A DNA stretch of 64,000 nt, from contig NC_087067.1 of NCBI RefSeq assembly GCF_963678635.1, forward strand, positions 36,960,686-37,024,685, in the 5' to 3' direction. The DNA comes from Symsagittifera roscoffensis. Lineage: Eukaryota > Xenacoelomorpha > Acoela > Convolutidae. The translations under genes were made by a program, and so were the position numbers. Of the stretch, positions 51,401 to 54,599 are shown piece after piece (the first letter of the stretch is position 1; the number at the start of each line of letters is the position of its first letter). The notes under the pieces are model-generated. The model worked only from the letters and a program-made list of their open reading frames with translations. It was not told where the DNA came from and did not search any database.

Positions 51401-53054
51401 GCAAGTCATTTCTCTTCAGTCAGATCTTTTAAAAAATAAATAATTTTTCTTTTCTGCCCTAACACTAAAATTAATCTAGCCCTTTTCATTTATAAAAAGA
51501 GAATAAATTCTCAGTTTAAGTTTGATTTGAAACATTATAAATCGAGATACTCGAGATACGCACCCCCGAGGAAGTCTGGACTACAAGTACCCAAAGGACT
51601 ACGGCAAGACGATTCAGACGACCCAACCAGAAGTGCTGACTTGGACAAACATCAAGGGCAACCATACATACTAATCAGCCACCGACCTTAGTAAGAAGAT
51701 AAAATATTGATGAACAAAATAAGATTAGCTCAACCTCCCCTCATAGGTATATTTCTTTAAGCTGTTCGATTCATTTATATAATCTAATAACCCAGTGCTC
51801 TGTATCTAACCAACTAATTAATTCATACCTCTTCTAACTATTGTTTCTACTCTACTTTTTGTCAAGACAATTTGACGATCTAAGGTGAGACTTATAATTT
51901 AGGATAAAATTACTAAGCATTCAACCAGCAATGATCGCTTAGTAAAACTTCAAAAAAATTTTGTCGTCGCCATTAAAAAAATGCTAGTCATACAGTTTCC
52001 ATATATGGAAATTGTATGACTAGTGTTTTTTTTCAGAAAACAAAAATAAAAAAAGTCAAAGTTTTCAGTCGTAGCAGCCCAAAAAACGCTTAAATGTTTT
52101 GCCAGCAGTTGAATTGATTGATCAAAGCTTTTTTTTTTTCAAAAAAAAAATTAAAAAAAAAATTCTAATCATACAATTTCCATATATGGAAATTGTATGG
52201 GTAGCATTTTTTTCATACCATTTTTTTTCCTTTTTTATGAAGAGATACCAATTTCGATACCAAAACAACTTTAAAACACCTTTGAAATTTGATTAAACTC
52301 ATTTTGCAAATTTGTATGACTAGCATTTTTCCATAGACTAAGTGTATGAAATTGTATGATTAGCATTTTCGGTCTATGGAGGTCAACCCGGGTAAATAGA
52401 GAGAATTCCAAAACGTGAGCAAAGTTTCCGTTCCTTAACTCGGGTGAAAGCTTGAACTTTTCACTTACTTATTCTGGGACTGTTCGTCATATGCAGTTTC
52501 TTAAATAAGCGAACTCCGCGGAATATAAACAGACGTCTCAGGACCCAGTCAAAGTGTCCCCAATTTCCATCGCCAATTGCCATCACAAAAGTTTAAATAG
52601 TCATCATTGCATATGAACTTCAGAAAAACGAAAACAAAAGCATTGAAAAAAGAATTTCGAAGTTGTCGTTTTAGGGGAGGGAAGGTGTTAATCTTACGTA
52701 ACTTCCTACAACATGGAATAATGTTTTATACTTGGCACCATCAACACTCCTCCACGGTTTCAGTGATACCGTAAAGTGAAGTAGAATGAAATAAAGGTTT
52801 ATATAATATTGGATACCTCTGGCTCTGAGTGGCAGCTCAACTCTGACGTATCCCACTTTTTCCAGAACAGTCAGTGCCTGCAGATCCTCCGGAAGGGGTT
52901 CCAGATCCATCACTGGAGCAGTCACACTCTCCTCACCCTCCCCATTCACGTGTCCCCCCAATTTTTCCGGCAAGTCTCCCCATTCTTTGTTGTTTCCGGC
53001 TGCATTCACTGCATCGGCTTCTTGGTTGTCCAGTTTGCCGACCAAATTTTCCAT
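7962..53054 (-). CDS. PLSCR: Phospholipid scramblase (PLSCR family), five exons
   Basis: Minus-strand exons 53054-52817, 18841-18689, 8882-8773, 8461-8301 and 8175-7962 total 876 bases: 291 codons plus TAA, with phases agreeing at every junction and GT-AG ends. Human scramblases are about 295-330 residues. The family moves phospholipids between leaflets in a Ca2+-dependent way. Landmarks: NVYQVVDMDRNVLLMAKEED matches the NKYEIKNSxGQxVYFAAEE segment; LCAGPTRDIHLKFTDQ matches CCGPSRPFTLRIIDN; GRCDGLVCGLCLHQ sits where the palmitoylated cysteine cluster is, but with fewer cysteines; KFQIQHDQ matches KFTIQNEK. The end carries the acidic Ca2+-loop region and a single membrane helix (KAALIVAGFLMHYAYME; human KAVMIGACFLIDFMFFE). 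An acidic insert follows KFQIQ. The paralogue is not resolved. Intron 1 is about 34 kb and repeat-filled. Confidence 0.92.
9208..9422 (-). repeat. Element 1 LTR (3' side of the element)
   Basis: Shares long blocks with 15202-15416, such as CTCTTTAGTCTTTTTGTGCA and GTATAATCATACGGTA. Same length as its partner (215 bp). Confidence 0.85.
9423..10200 (-). pseudogene. Element 1 region 3' of integrase, unassigned
   Basis: Minus-strand frames here encode lysine/arginine-rich peptides, one beginning MNSAKDREQAQALMAILDAN. This is the place where some Ty3/gypsy elements carry an extra gene, but no envelope features such as a signal peptide or membrane span are visible. Part of a broken fossil. Confidence 0.4.
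10690..13910 (-). pseudogene. Element 1 pol region (protease, RT, RNase H, integrase)
   Basis: On the minus strand a protease-like LDTG motif lies near 13.87 kb. RT motifs follow: a LLDLKDAYSQMRL block near 13.1 kb and an F-G-F-L-D block near 12.96 kb. RNase H-like sequence is near 12.2 kb. An integrase core segment with PGQDLQLNYAGH lies near 10.8 kb. All are typical of Ty3/gypsy pol. The region is fossil and broken. Confidence 0.75.
14354..15069 (-). pseudogene. Element 1 gag region
   Basis: A minus-strand frame with RAELDNLGDELVRDQFISKM and a SPIEVLERALKFQQSK block resembles the capsid part of gypsy-type Gag. The Glu/Pro-rich segment at 14845-15069 fits the Gag N-terminus next to the 5' LTR. 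Broken fossil. Confidence 0.6.
15202..15416 (-). repeat. Element 1 LTR (5' side of the element)
   Basis: 215-bp partner of 9208-9422. Internal sequence next to it on the minus strand contains TGGCACAACC, a possible primer-binding site. Confidence 0.8.
15417..16045. other. Intronic stretch with no recognised feature
   Basis: AT-rich scramblase intron 2 sequence. Only chance ORFs are present. Confidence 0.4.
16046..16180 (+). repeat. Fragment of the hAT-like MITE family
   Basis: A G-rich start followed by CAATTCTGGTTGCC and a weakly similar TTTGGTATAAC block matches the fragment at 19.97 kb. Confidence 0.4.
16240..17235. repeat. AT-rich palindromic repeat region
   Basis: Short self-complementary words such as ATAATCAATTATAAT, GATTATAA and TTATAATC recur, most densely at 17.0-17.2 kb. 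A small direct repeat, AACTGATTTTAAGGCGTAA, occurs twice near 17.03 kb. It may be a palindromic MITE; no target duplication was defined. Confidence 0.4.
17236..17291 (-). repeat. Helentron-like element, 5'-end fragment
   Basis: Minus-strand GTTCCGACTTTTG followed by the GAAAACGGAAT and CTCGGTTTGG blocks matches the start of copies A and D. The hairpin end is absent. Confidence 0.5.
17588..18106. repeat. Possible MITE with diverged terminal inverted repeats
   Basis: GGGGGTACTGTGGAAATATC on the left and the complement of GATAGTCACCCTAA on the right are loosely inverted, and both are followed by CCGA/CGGATG-type words. The similarity is weak. Confidence 0.25.
18107..18640. other. Intronic stretch with no recognised feature
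   Basis: AT-rich scramblase intron 2 sequence just downstream of exon 2 in gene orientation. I see nothing specific. Confidence 0.35.
18689..18841 (-). CDS. PLSCR: Scramblase exon 2
   Basis: Encodes EPKFGFLEENVYQVVDMD through KLCAGPTRDIHLKFTDQH. The acceptor is TGTTTAG and the donor A|GTCTGT, giving phase 1 at both ends, which matches exon 1 (ending phase 1) and exon 3 (two leading bases). It is isolated by 34 kb and 9.8 kb of intron. Confidence 0.9.
18842..19965. other. Intronic stretch with a degenerate minisatellite
   Basis: Bases 19025-19133 hold two units of about 54 bp sharing GTCGAG, CCCAA and AGTCAAAGCATAG. Weaker echoes (AAGAAAGTCAAA, GTCGAGCA) continue to about 19.7 kb. No gene is seen. 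Confidence 0.4.
19966..20372 (+). repeat. Diverged hAT-like MITE copy
   Basis: Shares AAAGGGTCCCC, a TTTGAGGGG-type block, TGCGGCGCA and a GGTCGACC block with the complete copy at 26.09 kb. It contains a C-run near 19.99 kb. The ends have decayed. Confidence 0.55.
20967..21080 (+). repeat. Helentron-like element, 5'-part fragment
   Basis: TTTTCGAAGAAAAATTCG followed by TTTGTGCTCGGTGTGG matches the 5' part of the family. No hairpin end was found. Confidence 0.45.
21768..21976 (+). repeat. Partial hAT-like MITE
   Basis: Ends in AAATCCTAGATCTGCCCCTG, the same terminal sequence as the complete copy at 26.09-26.52 kb, with internal GCGGCGC and GGTCGACC blocks. The left part is truncated. Confidence 0.6.
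22184..22919 (+). repeat. Inverted-repeat element rich in AGATCTGAAAT, copy 1
   Basis: Begins GTACCCAGGGAATTTTCTG and ends near GGCACGGGTGTG, whose complement resembles the start. Both flanks carry dense AGATCTGAAAT words. A matching terminal piece lies alone near 21.33 kb. No coding potential is seen, so it is probably a MITE. Confidence 0.55.
23190..23670 (-). repeat. Inverted-repeat AGATCTGAAAT element, copy 2 (opposite orientation)
   Basis: On the minus strand it repeats copy 1 block by block: TGTGCAA, AGATCTGAAATAACCTTG, GCATTTCGAGCAAAC and CTGCAATACACAATTATG. It is truncated at its inner side. With copy 1 it forms a head-to-head inverted pair about 1.5 kb across. Confidence 0.6.
23700..24262. 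other. Intronic stretch with no recognised feature
   Basis: AT-rich scramblase intron 1 sequence. Nothing specific is seen. Confidence 0.35.
24263..24656 (-). repeat. Helentron-like element, copy C
   Basis: AACAAGACTGCTCG, a decayed hairpin and GTTCCGACTGCC mark the 3' end on the minus strand. The opposite end near 24.65 kb is worn. Confidence 0.55.
24995..25479 (+). repeat. Helentron-like element, copy D
   Basis: Starts GTTCCGACTTTCG and ends ACAGTCGGAAG-ATACGAGCAGTCTTG. Most of the terminal hairpin is missing. The interior shares the CGAATTATCCCGCACAACAA block with copy A, so both are the same subfamily. Confidence 0.6.
25480..26081. other. Intronic stretch with no recognised feature
   Basis: AT-rich sequence. 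A short inverted word pair around CTACTTAACA and TGTTAAGTAG lies near 25.8 kb. No gene is seen. Confidence 0.35.
26090..26519 (+). mobile_element. Complete hAT-like MITE
   Basis: 430 bp with terminal inverted repeats CAGGGGCGGATTTAGG and (complement of the right end) CAGGGGCAGATCTAGG. An 8-base target duplication, ATCACGAT, lies on each side (26082-26089 and 26520-26527). Termini plus 8-bp duplication fit the hAT superfamily. There is no transposase, so it is non-autonomous. Confidence 0.85.
26528..27327. other. Intronic stretch with no recognised feature
   Basis: AT-rich scramblase intron 1 sequence. The 98-codon ORF at 26594 has no recognisable features. Confidence 0.35.
27328..27535. repeat. 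(TC)n microsatellite / polypyrimidine tract
   Basis: About 200 bases almost wholly C and T on the plus strand, with a pure CT run near 27437-27473. Overlapping Leu/Ser-rich ORFs in several frames are artefacts of the repeat. Confidence 0.9.
27546..28548. other. Intronic stretch with no recognised feature
   Basis: AT-rich scramblase intron 1 sequence. Short GTGTATACA-type palindromic words occur near 28.1 kb. No gene is seen. Confidence 0.35.
28549..28957 (-). mobile_element. Solo LTR of the element 3 family
   Basis: 409 bp matching the 5' LTR at 56554-56963 along its whole length in the opposite orientation, at roughly 90% by eye. It begins TGGAAC and ends CTAACTCA. It is flanked by a 4-base duplication ATTG (28545-28548 and 28958-28961), as expected for a Ty3/gypsy-type insertion reduced by LTR-LTR recombination. 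Confidence 0.85.
28961..29410 (+). repeat. Helentron-like element, copy E
   Basis: Starts GTTCCGAATATG and ends GGCAGTCGGAAC, a worn hairpin, then ATACGAGCAGTATTGTT. Its first base coincides with the last base of the solo LTR target duplication, so the LTR inserted at its edge. Confidence 0.6.
29411..30163. other. Intronic stretch with no recognised feature
   Basis: AT-rich scramblase intron 1 sequence. Nothing specific is seen. Confidence 0.35.
30164..30649 (+). repeat. Helentron-like element, copy F
   Basis: Starts GTTCCGACTATG and ends GCAGTTAGAACAGTCAGG then ACGAGCAGTCTTGTT. Its 3' part is repeated at 31.17-31.29 and 33.03-33.13 kb at the start of the tandem units that follow. Confidence 0.6.
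31629..32205 (-). pseudogene. Frizzled-type CRD exon, array copy 1 (frame-shifted)
   Basis: Encodes the same cysteine-rich segment as the copy at 33.5-34.0 kb, including PPCRSLCLELNRACNPDWFD and DCQFFPRPRDTNFNC. An extra A in the homopolymer at about 31902-31909 (eight against seven in copy 2) splits the domain over two frames. A base change also lies two positions later. Either a decayed copy or a sequencing error in the A-run. Confidence 0.65.
32190..32502 (-). repeat. hAT-like MITE copy within array unit 1
   Basis: Ends CTAAATCCGCCTCTGG, a variant of the family terminus, with internal TTGGCGCCCAAGG and AAGGGTCCC (minus strand) blocks as in the complete copy at 26.09 kb. Confidence 0.6.
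33476..33985 (-). CDS. Frizzled-type cysteine-rich domain (CRD) exon, array copy 2
   Basis: Open for 169 codons. The diagnostic part is FPPCRSLCLELNRAC, followed by DCQFFPRPRDTNFNC. It matches the PPCRSLCxxxxxxC...P...C..FP......C end of Frizzled/sFRP-type CRDs, the Wnt-binding fold. Further cysteines upstream (GRC, NPLC, FC, RCC, FPPC) fit a divergent ten-cysteine pattern. No seven-helix region was found near by, and the N-terminus is not a clear signal peptide although ACCATGG is a good start context. It is therefore probably an internal exon; NFNC|GTACCG could be its donor. Receptor, secreted inhibitor or other CRD protein cannot be decided. It lies inside scramblase intron 1 on the same strand, and its earlier array copy is frame-shifted. 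Confidence 0.65.
   Translation of the reverse strand: MVCLLSEITSASLKLDFTISEKLHTGRCIFNPLCEDSKSMFCRWFQSSPLNFVGEDLSINSTGLYYRIFQRLERCCDFFQNSENVARLFESILFPPCVNIDDGSKMDRKFQVFPPCRSLCLELNRACNPDWFDCQFFPRPRDTNFNCVPPTEFGISFDHSYNRKRIFYN
34040..34349 (-). repeat. hAT-like MITE copy within array unit 2
   Basis: Near-identical to the unit 1 copy, ending CTAAATCCGCCTCTGG. It sits immediately 5' of the CRD exon in that exon's orientation. Confidence 0.6.
34881..36481. other. Intronic stretch with one unassigned ORF
   Basis: AT-rich. The only item of note is a minus-strand 74-codon ORF at 35472-35696 with mixed composition (LGVCIDRVHLKSFRKKARQ, CPPGTDKALIAPVYG). It matches no family I recognise and could be chance or an old repeat fragment. 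Confidence 0.3.
36482..36874 (+). CDS. Possible exon of an unknown glycosylated extracellular protein
   Basis: The frame is open for 130 codons in very AT-rich DNA, preceded by an acceptor-like TTCACAG. The central part, around SVVLQAVLYFPHSRVEIGLD, looks protein-like. Four N-glycosylation sequons (NGS, NST, NLT, NIS) fall within about 75 residues. A hydrophobic VLFYFFFVNLW stretch precedes it. The end is poly-Phe and probably past the true exon; AG|GTTTTG near 36755 is a possible donor. I do not recognise the family. Confidence 0.35.
   Translation, partial: FTVLFYFFFVNLWPLDASKTYFSTMNGSVVLQAVLYFPHSRVEIGLDTKMPSLNSTWYSSNLTLWLHRDDGLHQYFYIGRANISKPLVNFFRFWCCQFVSNLEQFLTPRSFVFSFVNLFFFPCKSVCFSM
36875..37928. 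other. Intronic stretch with no recognised feature
   Basis: AT-rich scramblase intron 1 sequence. Nothing specific is seen. Confidence 0.35.
37937..38352. mobile_element. MITE with an 8-bp target duplication
   Basis: Terminal inverted repeats share TCATGCTTGAAGGACC and AATGCTT. The left end is GGTGGCGTCCCTCATGC and the complement of the right end GGGGAGGGTTCTCATGC. ACATAAAA is duplicated on both sides (37929-37936, 38353-38360). There is no transposase. An 8-bp duplication allows hAT or P-type; the termini differ from the other hAT-like family here. Confidence 0.75.
38451..38870 (+). repeat. Helentron-like element, copy H (3' end decayed)
   Basis: ACTATTTTCGAAGAAAATGA followed by the GGTGGTTT block and an AATTAATGCGC block follows the family. 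The 3' hairpin is not seen. A second 5'-type fragment, TGTTCGAAGAAAAAAAAGC, starts near 38926. Confidence 0.45.
39395..40035 (+). repeat. AGATCTGAAAT-rich inverted-repeat element, copy 3
   Basis: Shares GAAAAACAAAATTTCAGAT, GCATTTCGAGCAA and GCAATACACAATTA with copies 1 and 2. It ends in TTACTGGGTACGGG, the complement of the family terminus CCCGTACCCAG. Confidence 0.6.
40180..40720 (+). mobile_element. BEL/Pao-type LTR retroelement remnant (integrase C-terminus)
   Basis: Bases 40290-40550 encode a segment with RVKWHTHSNFTFKTGDLVWV and EPDSPRGYYLLARIVKLHYG, then TREVTRPSVKLAPVL. This matches the BEL/Pao integrase tail (GDLVLV...PRGxWPLGRV...RPVxKL.PL). A G-run follows at 40551-40562, as a polypurine tract would, then possible LTR sequence. 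TTGTTGCAACGCAAATGTAA occurs both before and after. Fragment only; broken. Confidence 0.7.
40641..40712 (+). repeat. tRNA-like sequence (SINE or tRNA pseudogene)
   Basis: GTTGGCCGAGCG gives a Leu/Ser-type box A and ACTTCGAGTCCCCC a box B at near-tRNA spacing. The acceptor stem does not pair well, so a functional tRNA is unlikely. Confidence 0.45.
40870..41460. other. Intronic stretch with no recognised feature
   Basis: AT-rich scramblase intron 1 sequence. Nothing specific is seen. Confidence 0.35.
42136..43293 (+). repeat. Element 2 5' LTR
   Basis: Begins TGTAGTATTGCG and ends ATAATAAA, two bases before the primer-binding site. 1158 bp, same length as its partner. Confidence 0.88.
43296..43305 (+). 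other. Element 2 primer-binding site
   Basis: TGGTGCGACC two bases after the LTR would pair with a tRNA 3' end GGTCGCACCA. The same ten bases occur at the same place in element 3. Confidence 0.7.
43306..45651 (+). other. Element 2 long leader with reiterated GTTTCAG
   Basis: About 2.3 kb without a convincing gene between the primer site and the first ORF. From 44.35 to 45.47 kb the word GTTTCAG recurs at least a dozen times, sometimes doubled. The 92-codon ORF at 43688 is unrecognised. Confidence 0.5.
45652..45909 (+). CDS. Element 2 small accessory ORF, paralogue 1
   Basis: 85 codons, unknown family. Its core INLKLKLGNK, then IIWYITNTKKNHISILEKHP, then HEL, then TPEIDTIL, is shared with the next ORF at 46118. 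Lysine-rich with alternating hydrophobics, probably a small mixed alpha/beta fold. No signal peptide or zinc motif. Confidence 0.5.
   Translation: MKLMSTHFKIDVSTINLKLKLGNKVSNIIWYITNTKKNHISILEKHPNEDKHELYVFFRRYTPEIDTILQQIKIPNNIICIPEER
46118..46402 (+). CDS. Element 2 small accessory ORF, paralogue 2
   Basis: 94 codons. Shares FNLKLKLKNK, IIWYITNIQKDQITILSKHP, HEL and TPEITSILKKL with the preceding ORF at close to half of residues, while spacing and DNA differ. The two therefore look like an old tandem gene duplication kept at protein level. It sits 92 bases before gag. Confidence 0.5.
   Translation: MTNFYQVNTTAFNLKLKLKNKSTKIIWYITNIQKDQITILSKHPHKNIHELTILSSSNTPEITSILKKLNQSHSTIDLSNKNSYSLNSANLIVT
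46495..47580 (+). pseudogene. Element 2 gag region (gypsy type)
   Basis: Starts MANVLAYPDLALEKFTGLDP. FTGLDPNEDARDFLDIVEKK and RALFGSVLRGLAAQWYQGL are the capsid motifs of Ty3/gypsy Gag, and FFVRGLSPPGLKQKAHQFL follows. A CCHC-type knuckle region lies near 47.23-47.28 kb, then a polar tail. The region has a small number of breaks. Confidence 0.8.
47590..48211 (+). pseudogene. Element 2 protease region
   Basis: An LLDTGATCSL motif near 47.69 kb marks a retroviral-type aspartic protease. The open frame 47708-48211 continues with ILGMDFISHNF, like the ILGxDFL motif of gypsy proteases. No reverse transcriptase follows. Confidence 0.65.
48212..49954 (+). other. Element 2 non-coding stretch where pol would be expected
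   Basis: About 1.7 kb with no RT, RNase H or integrase motif in any frame I could read. Two internal duplications are visible: a loose 40-bp repeat near 49.10-49.22 kb around TTGTTGGTGGCT, and a 44-bp tandem repeat at 49708-49800. Confidence 0.55.
49708..49800 (+). repeat. 44-bp tandem duplication
   Basis: Two units (49708-49751, 49752-49795) beginning ATTCCTGTGGTTAATAAAC differ at two positions, followed by a partial third. Each contains AATAAA. Confidence 0.8.
49955..50641 (+). CDS. Element 2 3'-proximal ORF of unknown function
   Basis: Open to the stop at 50639-50641 and lying just before the polypurine tract, where an env or accessory gene would be. A likely start is the ATG at 49967 (MEYDPILNWNCRNADPAPEE), because TTGATGTTTAG ending at 49962 looks like a 3' splice site. 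Known LTR elements express genes in this place from spliced RNA. The product has a basic patch (KRKLPLRKKQRK), a central region with WKLPSFIEVVNSTTLEKAMM, and a C-terminal helix with coiled-coil character (IEKKKIVKLQQKLEASQRK). It has no signal peptide, membrane span or cleavage motif, so it is not a typical envelope. Base composition is visibly more G+C-rich than the rest of the element. I do not recognise it. Confidence 0.55.
   Translation: MFSKMEYDPILNWNCRNADPAPEEFKRKLPLRKKQRKPVAVQSLSMDDGLNKNPRNFPSLTQRLELQKCRETKLDTENSKYITSLKYSIKENYNRWKLPSFIEVVNSTTLEKAMMPIDFITQPEVVIKNENNFWKLKKREEHGYILKAGGTQVTIPFEGIIAFPNNVKNRQEEKDDIQQLTEGMSRLRIKNKIEKKKIVKLQQKLEASQRKIAILRSYNVELEAGRKL
50772..50788 (+). other. 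Element 2 polypurine tract
   Basis: AAAAAAAAGGGTGAG lies directly before the 3' LTR, the expected place for plus-strand priming. Confidence 0.65.
50789..51946 (+). repeat. Element 2 3' LTR
   Basis: 1158-bp partner of 42136-43293, with about 16-18 single differences and no length change noticed. Confidence 0.88.
52394..52816. other. Scramblase intron 1 sequence next to exon 1
   Basis: AT-rich with no feature beyond the donor of exon 1 (AGAG|GTATCC, read on the minus strand). Confidence 0.4.
52817..53054 (-). CDS. PLSCR: Scramblase exon 1 (N-terminus)
   Basis: Starts at the ATG at 53054 (MENLVGKLDNQEADAV). The frame continues upstream but without another ATG. It encodes an acidic Gly/Glu-rich head, then MDLEPLPEDLQALTVLEKV and RVELPLRARG, which aligns with the PPGLEYLSQIDQILIHQQ region of scramblases. 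It ends in phase 1, as exon 2 requires. The head is short and has no clear proline-rich repeats. Confidence 0.8.
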
Positions 53055-53919
53055 TTTTGACTTAATTTTTATTTTTGCTTCCAATTTAATCCTGAGCAAA
53101 ACACTTGGAAATCTGCACGCAAATATTTTTTTAGTATTAAAATTCAGGTAGCTTAAGTTAGTATTACGTAAGCCGAGTATAAATTAGATCCAAGTGCCAA
53201 ATTCTTCAATTTTTATCTCTGTGATTTAGACTCAGTTGTGCCAAAGTTGATGGAATTCGGACTGTTATTGGAATTTTATCAAAAAAAAATCGCGTGACTG
53301 AAAATTAACAATCGCCGCTTAATCAAACTAACGTGATTAATCAAAAAAAAAATCCAAAACTGACAAAAACATGACTTCCAATTTTTAAAAGCCGCCTTTA
53401 GAACAAGTAAATCGCCATTCAATATGAAAAAGAACTCGTTCACTTGAAAAATAAGAGCTAATTGAACTTCAAACACAAAATTTTTACTCCTGGTGGGATC
53501 TAAGGCTGTCCACAGAAAAATTAATGGAAAAAATTAAAGGGAAACTCCTCTTTAAAAGGTAAATAATGGATGGAAAATCGCAAAATGAGATAATGGGCTG
53601 TTACGGTGAATTAGAGTATTTTTGAAGCCAAGCAAATTGCTTTTATAAAGAAGAGTATGTTTCTGGATCGAAGTACAACAACGAGTATGCGGGAAAATTA
53701 AGCGCATTGAAAGTATCTTGAAATTATCTAACTTTTTCATCGAAATGAACAGCACTGAAACTGGTTAGTTGTTTGAACTTTTTTTAAAAATACGATCGGT
53801 ATCTGTGGACTTTTTTGTTCCGCGAAATATTTAGTCTAGAAAAATTTCTTTACTCCTATTGGTTTTTATTGGCCTAGAAACTTCGATAAGACTGAGAATT
53901 TGAGTTACAAGTATTTATT
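53055..53919. other. Region upstream of the scramblase start
   Basis: AT-rich. The 5' UTR and promoter should be here, but no TATA box or motif can be assigned with confidence. Confidence 0.35.
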
Positions 53920-54441
53920 GTTCCGACTTTCGATACGAAAGTAACGGAATATTTGTGGGTTTTTTTTCTTCAGACAAATTTCGACTTTTTAACTAGCCAT
54001 TTTTGACGAAATTTTTAAAATATCATTCGAAAGATATTGTTGTCTTGAGCTTAATTTTGAAAAAATATTTCACCTGTGATCTTTTTTCGTAAAAGTATGA
54101 GGGTTTTAAGATTGCCATTTTGGCCATTTTGACCAATTTGGGACAATTAACGCGCGATATAATTCGCGCTATTAACGCGTAAGCGGAGATTTAACCCGTC
54201 TTAGAAATCGTTCCAAATTGGTTGACAGAATTTGTTACAAGGAGCGAAATCTTTTGTTTTGTACTTTATTTGGCGTGTGGGGGGATGATTTTCATAGAAA
54301 AATTTTCAAATTATAGAAAAGTTTTTCATTTTATTTTATTTCATTCAATTTTTTTAATGTTGTTTATGTTATTACTGCTCCATGAACGTTAAAAGGCAGT
54401 CGGAACTTTCAGGGCTTCGCCCTGATACGAGCAGTCTTGTT
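53920..54441 (+). repeat. Helentron-like element, copy I (best preserved)
   Basis: 522 bp. Starts GTTCCGACTTTCG, and its inverted partner AGTCGGAAC lies at 54398-54406. A perfect hairpin, TCAGGGC-TTC-GCCCTGA (54409-54425), and the end ATACGAGCAGTCTTGTT follow. This is the type copy for the family in the window. Confidence 0.7.
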
Positions 54442-54599
54442 ATCATTTGAATTTCAGAACTATTAAGCACAAGATCGAGTGCATAAGAAATCGATTTCTT
54501 TGACGTTTTTGAGACATCGACCATGAAACAGTCTGAAAAACGAATCAACTAACAGCAGCAACTTCCATACTTAGAACAACTAAAATGTTACAAGTTAAT

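Larger units (their letters stand above)
42136..51946 (+). mobile_element. Element 2: young LTR retroelement with no recognisable pol and extra ORFs
   Basis: LTRs of 1158 bp (42136-43293 and 50789-51946) differ at about 16-18 positions, roughly 98.5% identity, so it is the youngest insertion here. A candidate 4-base duplication ACTT flanks it (42132-42135, 51947-51950). A primer-binding site and polypurine tract are present. Inside are two related small ORFs, gypsy-type gag, a protease region and a 229-codon ORF. No reverse transcriptase, RNase H or integrase sequence is recognisable. Gag has a small number of breaks. The element lies within the palindromic MITE, opposite to the scramblase strand. 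Confidence 0.88.
41461..52393. mobile_element. Palindrome-rich MITE split by element 2
   Basis: The left end CCCGGGATGACC (from 41462) and right end GGTCAACCCGGG (to 52392) are inverted, each bordered by TA. Near-perfect palindromes centred on CCATATATGG, with arms like GCTAGTCATACA, occur on both sides: 41485-41640, 51983-52025, 52163-52208 and 52320-52380. With element 2 (42136-51946) removed, the MITE is about 1.1 kb. The TA border would fit Tc1/mariner-like mobilisation. Confidence 0.6.

Noticed and set aside
52809-53065. Plus-strand ORFs over scramblase exon 1
   Set aside because: Antisense of a well-supported exon with correct splice phase.
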